51,164 nucleotides of DNA from an uncultured Eubacterium sp. (lineage in GTDB: Bacteria > Bacillota > Clostridia > Lachnospirales > Lachnospiraceae). This document shows, piece after piece, positions 34,101 to 42,657 of this stretch (the stretch's first letter is position 1; each line of letters begins with the position of its first letter). The stretch covers positions 1-51,164 of the forward strand of contig CANDJC010000017.1 in NCBI GenBank assembly GCA_947384955.1. The letters run 5' to 3'. The notes beneath the pieces are model-generated. The model made no database searches. It worked only from the letters and a program-made list of their open reading frames with translations, and was not told where the DNA came from. A program made the position numbers and the translations under genes.

Positions 34101-35566
34101 TTCTGAGCATTGAGGATACAGATGCGGATGGCAATTATCAGCTTTTATCAGTGGGTATGTTTCAGGAGTTTTTTGAACTGTATATTGACGGAGAAAAGCT
34201 GGTAAAAGGAACTGATTACTGGGCGCGGGAAGGAAGCACGCGTATCACGATTGCATCGCAGTCTCTTAAAAAAACGCCAGGCAGGCATACGATTGGCGTG
34301 GAGTTTCATAAAGACCGCAAAGACAGGCAGATAAGGGCCGGGGCACAGAATTATTATGCCGGCAGTTCTGGAAATAATACGGGCAGCTCTGGCGGCAGTT
34401 CCGGCTCCGGTTCCGGCAGCAGCTCTGGCGGAAACCCTGGTGCGGCACTGATTGGCAAAAACCCGCCGGCACCATCCAATCCGACAGTCACTCCGCCGGC
34501 ACCATCCAATCCAGGAAGCACACAGCCGTCTGTCCCGCCTGTACAGCCTGAACCGCAGGAGCCTCCGGTAAGCCGCGTCATCCAGCAGGCAAAGACTTAT
34601 ACAGTGAAAGCAGGCGATACGCTTCGAAGCATTGCCAAAAAATACTACGGCAAAGCAAGTCTGTGGAAACGGATTTACGATGCAAATAGTGACAAAATTC
34701 CGGATTCCAGGAACCTGAAACCGGGAACAAAGCTGGTCATTCCGGCATTAAGCTATACGGTGAAAAAAGGCGATACTATTCAAAGCATTGCAAAGAAATA
34801 TTACGGCGGACAGAGTAAATGGCAGCAGATTTACAATGCCAACAAAGATGTGCTTTCTTCACCGCAGCAGTTAAAGCCGGGCGATAAGCTGGTTTTGCCG
34901 GTTCCGGTGGTAAGGACTGTTTATAAGGTGCGCAAGGGGGATACATTACAGAGCATTGCACAGAATTTTTATGGCGATACGGACAGATGGAAGCTGATTT
35001 ATGAAGCAAATAAGAGCAAGGCATCCGCTTCCGGGAAAGTAAAAGCGGGCAGGACGCTGCTGATTCCGGCAATGGCTTATACGGTCAAAAAAGGCGATAC
35101 GACTAAGGATATTGCAAAGAAATATTATGGCGCACAGGGAAAATGGAAAATCATTTATAATGCCAACAAAGATGTAATTCCGTCTTCGCAGAAGTTAAAA
35201 ACAGGCAGTAAGCTTGTGATACCGGTTCCGCTCTGCAGAAAGGTTTATCAGACTGCAAAAGGGGATACCTTAAAGAGTATTTCAAAGAAATTTTACGGGA
35301 AAGAAAGCAAGTGGAAGAAGATATACAGTGCGAACCAGAATAAGGTATCCGCATCCGGCAGGGTAACGGCGGGAAGAAAACTGGTGATTCCGGCGCTAAA
35401 CTGCACGGCTGCAAAAGGCGACAGCTTAAAGAGCCTTGCTAAGAAGTATTATGGAAAAACTGACGGCTGGACGAAGATTTATAATGCAAACAGGGATGTG
35501 ATTCCTGCTTCGAAAAAAATAGAAAAAGGCATGAAACTGGTCATTCCGGTTCCGGCTGAACTCTGA
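31172..35566 (+). CDS. Large secreted protein with Ig-like segment and six LysM domains
   Basis: The 1464-residue protein has a signal peptide (AALLLCMVMCMPGLTAAQTY, cleavage near residue 30). About 870 residues of beta-rich sequence follow that I do not recognise. A putative-Ig (He_PIG-like) segment lies near residue 908 (LPKGMNLAPSGELYGVP), then a Gly/Ser-rich and a Pro-rich linker (about 1063-1135). Six LysM modules occupy about 1141-1464, each with the pattern YTVKxGDTxxSIAKKYYG, NANKD and KLVIP. Modules 2, 4 and 6 resemble each other, as do 3 and 5, so the array grew by doubling a two-module unit. LysM binds peptidoglycan, so the protein probably stands on the wall near the pilus. Its stop overlaps the start of the FHA gene by one base. 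Confidence 0.85.
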   Translation: MNKIKKAAALLLCMVMCMPGLTAAQTYASANEDAEVQASGQNGTDANLPGQDAGMPGQGEASGQEDAVRFNTGRFEYQVMEPSQMESLAEEFERKYGAAVSDLEAYEQNEDAVAEAKAFEHYTAYDEDGRCRISIEEDAFFPYEVQFSYDGEVTSEWFLTREDTVNIKGHEFYLDAPVTGKVLTQMSLNVGGDAVTVYPEEKEFTDEEGGQTDTASLLPLKEVSLSVDLTGYTPLSMTKVSLWTVFGNTQGLPQDMAAMWRTWGVNDSTDKDTDYHIVSMKDKLDLSFASRLEVIAGKASQLASDNIRYFVSLKMDGAETWLEPEIYVDKQGSWQAADVGALYRNTHLTYVDGREKDVHMLDMQIAEEEEGERYFLSLNMDLNMYPQGKTIRVYEGEWTEDSLKEGAKDITNEICDVNMLAAGSGYPIKPNMSGNITIVSYENNEITGCLPVMLMLDITRASVSIDHNIYQKESNGTFLAQGYWNGYAEYENGLMEYTYRLFFGPADGKYFARFTCRKNGGDDSARSDLSAYIGRYESAEKAQASGAQNIKDSLFGDGYEADYSQGVIFSVFIGYRKQYYCIKTEEAAGTEGGEKLNGSTWVRFQGVMAGSESAPVDTEAYISRLDSYGDNNFYTIFADRETEDGTEINLNHLAMDFETEPGVTLYKGKSSTGTPVKSCETFIDFSGGMVQFTAVSENKENSENYYIRVLQPKTAEESSADNEEQPLYINSLEHESAQTQTGADGVLISKREIMLDSRHENRHNILLVNTAVTTMSALKAELNSDYLVMDEYWNLEGKEASDLSGFTTARVQDGLKYGTLPNLAQLRLRAKSSDIEPNDYDNLGTLVITSGSKTLMILNLSGTIGDPHITTEDKDIKPLTQYVPYGTVIENSNKYTYKNRVSYSYTGTLPKGMNLAPSGELYGVPMETGTFTFTVTLHNHYQGLKNTSKTFHITVQENTDSNVNGAQDAGYEITEPILSIEDTDADGNYQLLSVGMFQEFFELYIDGEKLVKGTDYWAREGSTRITIASQSLKKTPGRHTIGVEFHKDRKDRQIRAGAQNYYAGSSGNNTGSSGGSSGSGSGSSSGGNPGAALIGKNPPAPSNPTVTPPAPSNPGSTQPSVPPVQPEPQEPPVSRVIQQAKTYTVKAGDTLRSIAKKYYGKASLWKRIYDANSDKIPDSRNLKPGTKLVIPALSYTVKKGDTIQSIAKKYYGGQSKWQQIYNANKDVLSSPQQLKPGDKLVLPVPVVRTVYKVRKGDTLQSIAQNFYGDTDRWKLIYEANKSKASASGKVKAGRTLLIPAMAYTVKKGDTTKDIAKKYYGAQGKWKIIYNANKDVIPSSQKLKTGSKLVIPVPLCRKVYQTAKGDTLKSISKKFYGKESKWKKIYSANQNKVSASGRVTAGRKLVIPALNCTAAKGDSLKSLAKKYYGKTDGWTKIYNANRDVIPASKKIEKGMKLVIPVPAEL

Positions 35567-36339
35567 TGAGCCGCCGCAGTTCACCAGCGGACTTTGCCAG
35601 GATACAAAAAAAGGCTGCAGCTGTATTTACAGCAGTTTTCTTTCTGCTGATTCCGGCGCCGGTTTATGCGTCCTGGCCGGCAGCGGCGGAATCATATCTG
35701 GCGGAAAGTACAGCTTCTTCCATAGATATGAAAGGTGAAAAGGAAGCGGCAGAAGTATCCGGAGGTATGAAAATATCTGTATTTTTGATAATACCTGCTG
35801 CGGCTGCAGTTTTGGGCTTCACATTCCTTTTCATCCGAAAGAAAAGTGCGGTGCAGAAGGGCAAAGAAATACAGGCTGATTCTGCCCGGGAAACGGAGTT
35901 TTTGTATTCAGCAGACTCTGACAGGGAATCACTGACGGTCTGCGATGAAGAGGATGCAGTAACAGAGATAATACAGGAGGGTCAAAACGATGTTACCTGT
36001 ATGATGTGGAGTGAAAACGCCGGTATGTATGCGGTACTTACAGATATCAGTCTTCCCGGCAGGGTATTTCAGGCACCGCTTGGGGATGCTCTGATTATCG
36101 GAAGAAACCCGCGGCTATGCGGGATTACGATTGGCTATGACCGTTCGGTATCCGGGAGGCATTGTGAAATTACAGCCCGCGGCGGGCGTTATTTTATCAA
36201 AGATTTAAACTCTTCAAACGGTACCTGTGCAGACGGAATTGAAATTACGTCCGAAACGGAGATTTGGCCGGGCAGTGTGATACGCATGGGAACACTGGAA
36301 GTAAAATTTGAAATTAAAAAGCTGTCAGAATCAAGCTGA
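35566..36339 (+). CDS. Membrane-anchored FHA-domain protein
   Basis: The 257-residue protein has an N-terminal signal-like segment (AAAVFTAVFFLLIPAPVYAS) and a second hydrophobic helix near residue 70 (ISVFLIIPAAAAVLGFTFLF). An acidic cytoplasmic linker leads to a C-terminal FHA domain, about residues 165-250. It shows ALIIGRNPRLCGITIGYDRS, VSGRHCEITARGGRYFIKDL and NSSNGTCADGIEI, with the Arg, Ser, His and Asn residues that bind phosphothreonine. It is the second FHA reader in the locus and could carry the kinase signal to the membrane. Translation is coupled to the LysM gene by a TGATG overlap. A probable terminator follows. Confidence 0.85.
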   Translation: MSRRSSPADFARIQKKAAAVFTAVFFLLIPAPVYASWPAAAESYLAESTASSIDMKGEKEAAEVSGGMKISVFLIIPAAAAVLGFTFLFIRKKSAVQKGKEIQADSARETEFLYSADSDRESLTVCDEEDAVTEIIQEGQNDVTCMMWSENAGMYAVLTDISLPGRVFQAPLGDALIIGRNPRLCGITIGYDRSVSGRHCEITARGGRYFIKDLNSSNGTCADGIEITSETEIWPGSVIRMGTLEVKFEIKKLSESS

Positions 36340-36354
36340 TGGCGCAGATGAAAG

Positions 36355-36391
36355 AGTCAGTTGTGCAGTTTTTGCATGACTGGCTTTTTTG
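36355..36391 (+). terminator. Probable terminator of the Tad/signalling locus
   Basis: AGTCA pairs with TGACT and, inside it, TGCA with TGCA, with a 4-base bulge on the left side. A run of six T follows. The bulge lowers confidence. Confidence 0.5.
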
Positions 36392-36407
36392 TTTCCATTC
36401 CTCCATA

Positions 36408-36436
36408 TTGAAATTTAACTGCAAATATGCTAGAAT
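36408..36436 (+). promoter_or_regulatory. Promoter upstream of the first chemoreceptor
   Basis: TTGAAA (36408-36413), a 17-base spacer and TAGAAT (36431-36436) form a good sigma-70-type promoter. Transcription would start near 36443. Confidence 0.6.
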
Positions 36437-36452
36437 TCTGCATAGTATCTGT

Positions 36453-36623
36453 ATGGTTCAGGTTCTTCGGATTCAAAATACAATACGAAAACAGCTTTTT
36501 CAGGAACCTTTGGAAAAAGCGCTGCAAAACAGCAAAAAGCACAGGAAATGCCTGGAAAAAACAGCTGAAAAAGCTGCGGGAATGATGAAAAAGAATCAGG
36601 ACGGCCTGATGAATACGGCATAA
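36453..36623 (+). CDS. Possible small amphipathic protein ahead of the chemoreceptor
   Basis: The 56-residue frame starts about ten bases after the predicted transcription start and has no ribosome binding site, so it would need leaderless-type initiation. Its second half ([20 protein letters not shown], then [10 protein letters not shown]) looks like an amphipathic helix. The frame stays open upstream to 36339. It may be chance coding in a leader of about 220 bases. I do not recognise it. Confidence 0.22.
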   Translation: MVQVLRIQNTIRKQLFQEPLEKALQNSKKHRKCLEKTAEKAAGMMKKNQDGLMNTA

Positions 36624-36666
36624 TAAAAAAGCCTGGTTAGGAATGGCAGAAAGGAATCATTCTCTT

Positions 36667-38694
36667 ATGAAAACAATTATGAAAAATCGGAAACTAGCCT
36701 CAAGAATCAGCATTCTGACAACGGTAATTACGCTGTCCGGCATGCTGCTGCTGTGGCTTGTCATTGCTTATAATACAGAATCTATGGTCCGGCGCAGTAT
36801 TACGAGCCAGATGTCTAATGCAGTAGAATCAAGGGCTGTGATTATTGATGATTATGTGAAATCGGCAGAAGAATATCTGACAGCATTTGCTTTAAGCGGC
36901 GAAGTGCGGGACCTTTTAAAAGACCCGGACAATCCGCTGCTTCGGGAAAAAGCCAGTCAGTATACGATAGATTATGCAGATATCAAGGGGATTTTTGAAG
37001 GGCTGTATATTGCGAAACCGGATACCTATGTTCTGACACATACGGCCCCGGAAGCGGTCGGAATTACAACCAGGGAAGGCGAATCGCTGAAAACGTTTCA
37101 AAAGACGATTCTGGCCGGCAGAGAGCTGACGAATCTTGGAATCATGCAGTCTCCGGGGACAGGAAATATGGTTATTTCGATGTACTGCCCGGTTTATGAG
37201 CAGGAGACATGCATTGGATATGTGGGAGCCGGCGTATATGCCAGCCGTTTAATGGACGCGCTTTTGGATTTGGAGCTGAAAGGGCTGCCGGACAGCAGAT
37301 ATGTGTTTATGAATGCTGAGACGGGCGTTTATCTTTATCATGAAGACGAGTCAAAGCTGAATACAGAAGTGAAAGAAAAAGGGCATGCAGAGATTATCAG
37401 CCGTGTCCGGGAAGACGGCAGTACCGGGGCACAGACCTATACTTACCGGGACGAAAACGGCAGAAAACAGCTTGCTGTCTATAAATATCTGGATAACCGG
37501 GGCTGGATTTTTATGGTTCAGGCGGATTCCGGCGAGGTATATCAGTCGGTGCGGCTGGTGCGGATTTTAATGGGTGCGGCCTGCGCAGTGGTGGCGGCCA
37601 TGATTATTCTGGTAACGCTGCTGATTTTGAGAAAGACCGGAAAAGAACTGATGGCTGTGGAAAAAGCGATTGCGGATTTGAGCGAATTTAATCTTTCGGC
37701 GGATGAAGGGCTGGAAATCTTTTATGGAAGAGCAGATGAAATCGGCCTGATTGCAGAAGCTGCGCATAATGTATGCAGCCATCTGCGGGCGGCGATTGAG
37801 GATATCGGCAGAATTTTAAGCGAAATTGCCGACGGAAACCTGACGGTGGATGTTCATAAAAATGAAGCATATTATATCGGCGGGCTGAGGATGCTTACAG
37901 GAAGCTTACAGGCAATCCAGTCTAAGCTTACAAAAGTGCTGAAAGAAATTTCGTATGTTTCCAGCCAGGTAAATGAAGAAGCAGGGCAGGTGCTGTCCAG
38001 GGCGGAATCGCTTTCTCACGGAGCGGAGGAGCAGTCTGTGTCGGTGCAGGCGCTTGGAACTGCTGTCAGCAATATCGAACAGCAGGCAGATTCTACAGTC
38101 AGTTATGCGGGGCGTGCCAAAGAAGAAAATTTACTGACACATCAGAGAATTGAAACATGCAGCAGCGACATGAGGAACCTTGTGGGCGCTATGCAGACGA
38201 TTGATGAAAAATCAAAGGAGATTATTAAAGTAGTAAAAACAATTGAAGATATTGCATCTCAGACCAATATTCTGTCACTGAATGCGGCAATAGAAGCGGC
38301 ACGTTCCGGTGAAGCCGGCAAAGGCTTCGCCGTCGTAGCTGAACAGGTCCGCACCCTTGCAGGCCAGTCTGCGGAAGCCGCCAGAAGCACAGCGGCTCTG
38401 ATCGGGGACACGGTAACGGCAGTAGAAACAGGAACCCATATTTCGGACATTACAAATAAAGCGCTTCAGGAAGTGGCAGAAAGCGCGAAGAATGTATCAA
38501 AGGCCGTGGATTCTATTTTTGAAGCAGCCGACGGACAGTCGGGTGCGCTCAGCCGCATTTCGCAGGAACTGAAATGCATTTCGGATGTCGTGCAGATAAA
38601 CAGCGATGCCGTAAAAGATTCCGCAGCGGTCAGTGAAAAAATGTCGGACCAGGCCGCAATGCTCAAAAGCCAGGTATCCAAATTCCAGCTGTAG
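36667..38694 (+). CDS. Methyl-accepting chemotaxis protein with periplasm-type Cache sensor
   Basis: The 675-residue receptor has one membrane helix near the N-terminus ([20 protein letters not shown]). A dCache-like extracellular domain covers about residues 50-290 ([36 protein letters not shown]). A second helix ([20 protein letters not shown]), a HAMP-like region and a C-terminal signalling domain follow. The conserved hairpin tip reads [20 protein letters not shown] and then [20 protein letters not shown], which contacts CheA and CheW. I prefer the ATG at 36667, with AAGGA 11 bases upstream, because the in-frame ATG at 36643 sits directly on its only purine-rich site. No che genes are nearby. 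Confidence 0.9.
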   Translation: MKTIMKNRKLASRISILTTVITLSGMLLLWLVIAYNTESMVRRSITSQMSNAVESRAVIIDDYVKSAEEYLTAFALSGEVRDLLKDPDNPLLREKASQYTIDYADIKGIFEGLYIAKPDTYVLTHTAPEAVGITTREGESLKTFQKTILAGRELTNLGIMQSPGTGNMVISMYCPVYEQETCIGYVGAGVYASRLMDALLDLELKGLPDSRYVFMNAETGVYLYHEDESKLNTEVKEKGHAEIISRVREDGSTGAQTYTYRDENGRKQLAVYKYLDNRGWIFMVQADSGEVYQSVRLVRILMGAACAVVAAMIILVTLLILRKTGKELMAVEKAIADLSEFNLSADEGLEIFYGRADEIGLIAEAAHNVCSHLRAAIEDIGRILSEIADGNLTVDVHKNEAYYIGGLRMLTGSLQAIQSKLTKVLKEISYVSSQVNEEAGQVLSRAESLSHGAEEQSVSVQALGTAVSNIEQQADSTVSYAGRAKEENLLTHQRIETCSSDMRNLVGAMQTIDEKSKEIIKVVKTIEDIASQTNILSLNAAIEAARSGEAGKGFAVVAEQVRTLAGQSAEAARSTAALIGDTVTAVETGTHISDITNKALQEVAESAKNVSKAVDSIFEAADGQSGALSRISQELKCISDVVQINSDAVKDSAAVSEKMSDQAAMLKSQVSKFQL

Positions 38695-38732
38695 ACAGGC
38701 TTGTATTTATTTCCGTTATAACCAGATTATTG

Positions 38733-38761
38733 TTGAAAACGGACATTAAACATAGTAACAT
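38733..38761 (+). promoter_or_regulatory. Probable promoter of the second chemoreceptor
   Basis: TTGAAA (38733-38738), a 17-base spacer and TAACAT (38756-38761) lie about 60 bases before the ATG. Confidence 0.5.
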
Positions 38762-38822
38762 AGACTGTGGAGAGGGTTACTAAGTCAATGTATTTTTCTA
38801 CATATCTGAGGAGGAAGAGTAT

Positions 38823-40505
38823 ATGTTTAAAAAACTGGAAGGAATGCGGATGCACAAGAAACTGAATTTTGGCTATGCCGTTGTAATCACAATGATGATT
38901 TTTTCAGGGCTTGTAAGTTTTGCCGGATTAGGAAGCCTGTATTTTGAGCTTCAGAGTGTCAATGAGGTGCAGAAAGCGGATACGGCGGTAAAAGTATGCA
39001 GAATCAATGTAAATGTAGCTGCGCGTAATATTCTGCAGATGGCGTTAAGCGATGACACGGATACATACAGCGGATATAAGGAGACGGTAGAAGACCGCCT
39101 GAATGAGCTTTACACGGAGATTGAGACGCTGCAGGAGGTGGATTTTCTCACAGATGAAATGCGCAGCCAGTATATTAACGCGTTAAATGAATGGGGGCCG
39201 ATTGGCTATCAGATTATTGAATTAATAGAAGCAGGAAACAGGCAGGAAGCGGTTTCGAGTATTTTTATGGAAAGCGCTCCGGCGCTTGATAAAGTGGTGA
39301 CAGTCTCAAAGCAGATAGATGAAGCGATAGCCGCAAGGAAGAAGCGTGCAGTCTTTCTGGGGCAGATTATTGCCGTGGTAGGATGTATTTCCATTCTCGG
39401 CTTTATTGCCGCGGCATCGGTGCTGGCGGCCAGAATCGGCAGACGCATTGTAAAATCCGTCCAGACGCCGCTTCAGGAGCTTGAAGAAGTGGCCGGGGCG
39501 CTTTCAGACGGAAACCTGCATCTGGAACTGAAATATCATTCAGATGATGAATTTGGCAGCATGGCAGACCACCTTCGCAATGCCGTCAGTATTCTTTCTT
39601 CTTATGTCGATGATATTTCAAACACGATGCAGGAATTTTCAAACGGCAATTTTGATGTGCATCCGTCTGTAGAATGGAAAGGAGATTTTAGGAGTATTCA
39701 GGATTCCCTGATGCAGTTTGAAGAGAGCATGGCTGATACGGTAAAAGGCATTCAGAGCGTGGCAGACCGGGTATCCTACGATGCCCAGCAGGTAGCGGGC
39801 AGCTCAGCCGGACTTGCTCAGGGGGCTGTAGAACAGACAGCGATTACAAGCGATTTATCAGCAACGCTGTCTTCTGTATCGGAACAGGTTTCACAGAATG
39901 CGCAGAATGCGGAGCAAATCAGCCGGAAAGTAGATGAGCTTGGCCGGGAAATTATCGACAGCAACCAGAAGATGCAGGAAATGGTAGACTCCATGAGCGA
40001 AATCAATGAAGCGTCTATGGAAATCGGCAAAATTATCGCGACGATTAACGATATTGCCTCACAGACAAACCTGCTGGCGCTGAATGCTTCGATTGAAGCC
40101 GCGCGTGCCGGGGAAGCAGGCCGGGGCTTTTCGGTAGTTGCAGATCAGGTATCGGTGTTAGCAGCGCAGAGCTCGGATGCTGCCAAAGAATCGACATCCC
40201 TGATCGGCACATCTGTAAAGGCAGTGGAAAAAGGCATGGTGATTGCGGATGAAACGGCGCAGAAGCTGAAACGGGTCGTGGATGATTCCAAATCTATTAC
40301 AGAAGAGGTAAGCCATGTGGCTTCTGACCTGGAAGCGCAGACAGATGCAATTATGCAGATTGACGACGGAGTAGTGCATATCAACGATGTCGTAAAAACC
40401 AATTCCCAGGCCGCAGAGGAAAGCGCATCGGCAAGCCAGGAGATGAGCAGTCAGGCAGAAAGCTTAGAGGGGCTGATTCGCCGGTTTAAGGTAGGGAAAT
40501 TTTGA
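38823..40505 (+). CDS. Methyl-accepting chemotaxis protein with four-helix-bundle sensor
   Basis: The 560-residue receptor has an N-terminal membrane helix (AVVITMMIFSGLVSFAGLGS). A helical extracellular domain follows, of the 4HB_MCP type (about residues 35-175, ending VVTVSKQIDEAIAARKKRAV). A second helix near 180-200 and a HAMP domain (SVQTPLQELEEVAGALSDGN) come next. The signalling domain has the tip IASQTNLLALNASIEAARAG followed by EAGRGFSVVADQVSVLAAQS. GAGGAGGAAG precedes the ATG. It follows the Cache receptor by 128 bases with its own promoter and a terminator at 40509, so the two are probably separately expressed. Confidence 0.92.
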   Translation: MFKKLEGMRMHKKLNFGYAVVITMMIFSGLVSFAGLGSLYFELQSVNEVQKADTAVKVCRINVNVAARNILQMALSDDTDTYSGYKETVEDRLNELYTEIETLQEVDFLTDEMRSQYINALNEWGPIGYQIIELIEAGNRQEAVSSIFMESAPALDKVVTVSKQIDEAIAARKKRAVFLGQIIAVVGCISILGFIAAASVLAARIGRRIVKSVQTPLQELEEVAGALSDGNLHLELKYHSDDEFGSMADHLRNAVSILSSYVDDISNTMQEFSNGNFDVHPSVEWKGDFRSIQDSLMQFEESMADTVKGIQSVADRVSYDAQQVAGSSAGLAQGAVEQTAITSDLSATLSSVSEQVSQNAQNAEQISRKVDELGREIIDSNQKMQEMVDSMSEINEASMEIGKIIATINDIASQTNLLALNASIEAARAGEAGRGFSVVADQVSVLAAQSSDAAKESTSLIGTSVKAVEKGMVIADETAQKLKRVVDDSKSITEEVSHVASDLEAQTDAIMQIDDGVVHINDVVKTNSQAAEESASASQEMSSQAESLEGLIRRFKVGKF

Positions 40506-40508
40506 AAC

Positions 40509-40555
40509 ATACGCCGCTGTGGAATGATTCTGCATGCGGCGTATATTATTTTACT
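40509..40555 (+). terminator. Terminator between the chemoreceptor and the M56 gene
   Basis: ATACGCCGC (40509-40517) pairs exactly with GCGGCGTAT (40536-40544), followed by an A/T tract. It could serve the + strand gene and, more weakly, the convergent gene. Confidence 0.7.
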
Positions 40556-40580
40556 GCCGGCCGTCAGGGAAAGAAAGGAT

Positions 40581-42224
40581 TTAAGGGATATACTGCTCCT
40601 GTATGTGAACGATTTCCTGGTTCTTTACCGTCAGATGATAAGGAATATTCGTTCCTTCACGTTCTTTTAAAACAGAAGAAAATTCTTCCGCAGTCACTTC
40701 TATCGGTTCGTAAGAATCTGTCCAGCTTAATATGCTGCAGACACAGTTCTCAGCAGCCGGCAGCATTGCCAGGGAAGGCTCTTCGTTATACACATAAAAA
40801 CCGGAATCCATATGCTCCCCTTCGATGCCAAGCTCGGAAGCCCGTTTCCCGGGCACAGTCACCCATTCAACGGCATCAAACGTAACTGTCCGGCTGTCAA
40901 AATCTTTAATATAAGCAAGAAATTCTTCCGTATTATTACTTTGAGAAGAGGTCTGGCCTTCTTTTGCAGTCTCTTTGGAAGAAGGCGTATCTTTTACATC
41001 GGTTTCTTTGGAGGAAGACGCATTTTTTACATCTGTCTCTTTGGAAGAAGGCGTATCTTTTACATATGCATTTTTAGAAGCAGACGCATCTTTTGCATCC
41101 GTATTTTCAGAGGCAGCTGCTTTAGAGTGCTGCGTGCTGCCGGCTGACTGCGCTGCCAGATTCTGTGCGGGTGATTCATGGAAAGAGCATCCGGTCAGAA
41201 AGCTCAGGCTGAAAGCCGCGGCAGCAGCAAAAAGTAAAAATGCAGTTTCATTTTTCCCGGTTTTATTTATCAGAATATTTTGAAATCTTTTCTTCATAAT
41301 CTGTTTCCCTCCATAAAATTGTGCGGATATCATGCTGCGTTTGGTACATGTTTTGTGCAGCGCAGATAAAAGCGTTTCCGTATATGCCTTTCGAAAGGCA
41401 AAATCCATGTCCTGAACAACCCTCTCATCACAGGCCAGCTCCATATCGACCGCTGTTTCCTTCTGCATGAAAAATACAAAAGGGTTAAACCAGTGCAGGC
41501 AGCCTGCAGCGGTCAGCAGCAGTTTTATCTCGTTATCCCGGTGTCTGAAATGAACCAGCTCATGCCTTAATATAAAAAATAATTCCTCCGTGCCATAAGC
41601 TGTATCGGGCAGTACCAGAACCGGATGCAGAAAACCAAAGAGCATCGGGCTATCCGCCCTGGGATAACGGATAACAGACAGTCTGCGTTTTATATGCAGA
41701 AAATCCGATAATTCCTGAACCAGAGCTGATACAGAGTTCTCCTCTTCAAGCCATCCTTTTGTAAAAATTTCTTTTTTTAAATGCAGATAACTGCGAACAT
41801 GCAGTGCCGCAAAAACAAAAACGCCAGTCACCCAGAGCAGAGCCGCTGCATCTAAAAATGTGATGCCCGCCTGTATCTTTTCGGAATATGGTGCGGCAGG
41901 TACTGTCAGCTGCTGCGGTATCGTCACGGTAATAGAGGCCTGCGACAGGACGGGGCCAGATACTGCTCCGCCGGAGCTCAGCACAGATTTACCATATCTT
42001 CCAGCCTGTGCCAGCATATGCAGTACAGGCTGGAAAAACACTGCTCCGTTTACAGGAATGAGAAGACGCGCGGCAGGGAATATCCACAGACGGCATTTCC
42101 ATTTTGCAGCATAGCGGCTGCGTATAAACGGCGATGCGATAAGGAGCATCAGTATAGTCAGGCTGGCTGTGAAGGAAACGGATAAATTGGTCAGGAACAG
42201 GGTTTTTATGACGGGATGAATCAT
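40581..42224 (-). CDS. M56-family (BlaR1/MecR1-like) membrane metallopeptidase with repeat linker and extracellular domain
   Basis: The 547-residue protein has N-terminal membrane helices (FTASLTILMLLIASPFI and further ones near 60 and 135). The cytoplasmic M56 zinc site H221-ELV-H225 lies in LRHELVHFRHRDN, with the downstream acidic VDMELACDERVV. A further membrane helix lies near 330 (LLFAAAAAFSLSFLTGC). Outside it carries an 11-residue repeat linker (about 373-419, units like SSKETDVKD) and a C-terminal domain of about 110 residues that is not a penicillin-binding domain. In BlaR1 such peptidases cleave a BlaI repressor, but no BlaI-like gene is adjacent. What the outer domain senses is unknown. 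Its promoter lies at 42291-42319. Confidence 0.85.
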   Translation of the reverse strand: MIHPVIKTLFLTNLSVSFTASLTILMLLIASPFIRSRYAAKWKCRLWIFPAARLLIPVNGAVFFQPVLHMLAQAGRYGKSVLSSGGAVSGPVLSQASITVTIPQQLTVPAAPYSEKIQAGITFLDAAALLWVTGVFVFAALHVRSYLHLKKEIFTKGWLEEENSVSALVQELSDFLHIKRRLSVIRYPRADSPMLFGFLHPVLVLPDTAYGTEELFFILRHELVHFRHRDNEIKLLLTAAGCLHWFNPFVFFMQKETAVDMELACDERVVQDMDFAFRKAYTETLLSALHKTCTKRSMISAQFYGGKQIMKKRFQNILINKTGKNETAFLLFAAAAAFSLSFLTGCSFHESPAQNLAAQSAGSTQHSKAAASENTDAKDASASKNAYVKDTPSSKETDVKNASSSKETDVKDTPSSKETAKEGQTSSQSNNTEEFLAYIKDFDSRTVTFDAVEWVTVPGKRASELGIEGEHMDSGFYVYNEEPSLAMLPAAENCVCSILSWTDSYEPIEVTAEEFSSVLKEREGTNIPYHLTVKNQEIVHIQEQYIP

Positions 42225-42282
42225 GTGGTCTGCCTCCGGGGTGTTAATTTTAGGAAACTTCAGTAACTTAAGTTATGCGTTT

Positions 42283-42319
42283 GTATAATTATTATACGTC
42301 TGCATAATAAAAATGTCAA
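42283..42319 (-). promoter_or_regulatory. Consensus promoter with overlapping palindromic operator for the M56 gene
   Basis: On the minus strand TTGACA (42319-42314), a 17-base spacer and TATAAT (42296-42291) match the sigma-70 consensus perfectly. The 15-bp palindrome GTATAATTATTATAC (42283-42297) covers the -10 box, and TAACTTAAGTTA (42264-42275) is a second palindrome just downstream. A strong promoter with an operator over it suggests repressor control. Confidence 0.75.
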
Positions 42320-42389
42320 CTGGAAATTCTGATTAAGTATTACCGCCTTCCAGCATACACCCCAATTCACCACCGTGCTTAAAGGCATC

Positions 42390-42414
42390 CACGTAAAACT
42401 TTAGAAAACCAGCC
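42390..42414 (+). repeat. Isolated left-flank fragment of the palindromic element
   Basis: These 25 bases match 22 of the 25 bases at 45275-45299, immediately left of element copy B (shared CA-GTAAAACTT-AGAAAA-CAGCC). No core follows, so it looks like a scar or a target-like sequence. The rest of 42320-42473 holds nothing I can name. Confidence 0.5.
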
Positions 42415-42473
42415 TTTTTTTGTCTAAACATCCACTGTCATGCCCCTCCCCGGCAAAACAGAGGAATTAAAAG

Positions 42474-42502
42474 TTGATTAATCGGATGAATAGCGATATA
42501 CT
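42474..42502 (+). promoter_or_regulatory. Promoter of the DUF1622 gene
   Basis: TTGATT (42474-42479), a 17-base spacer and TATACT (42497-42502) lie about 155 bases before the start, leaving a long leader with no structure that I recognise. Confidence 0.6.
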
Positions 42503-42657
42503 ATAACTAAAACTTGCTTTGCTGCAGAATCTGCGAATTCTCATTAAGCACCGGAAGCCAGGCTGGAGCAAAAGAGGCAGCAGATTCAGCGTCAGGAGTC
42601 AGATTTCATGACAGAGCCGGGTGCGTGTATTGAAAAGCCGGGTGAAGGAGATTATCT

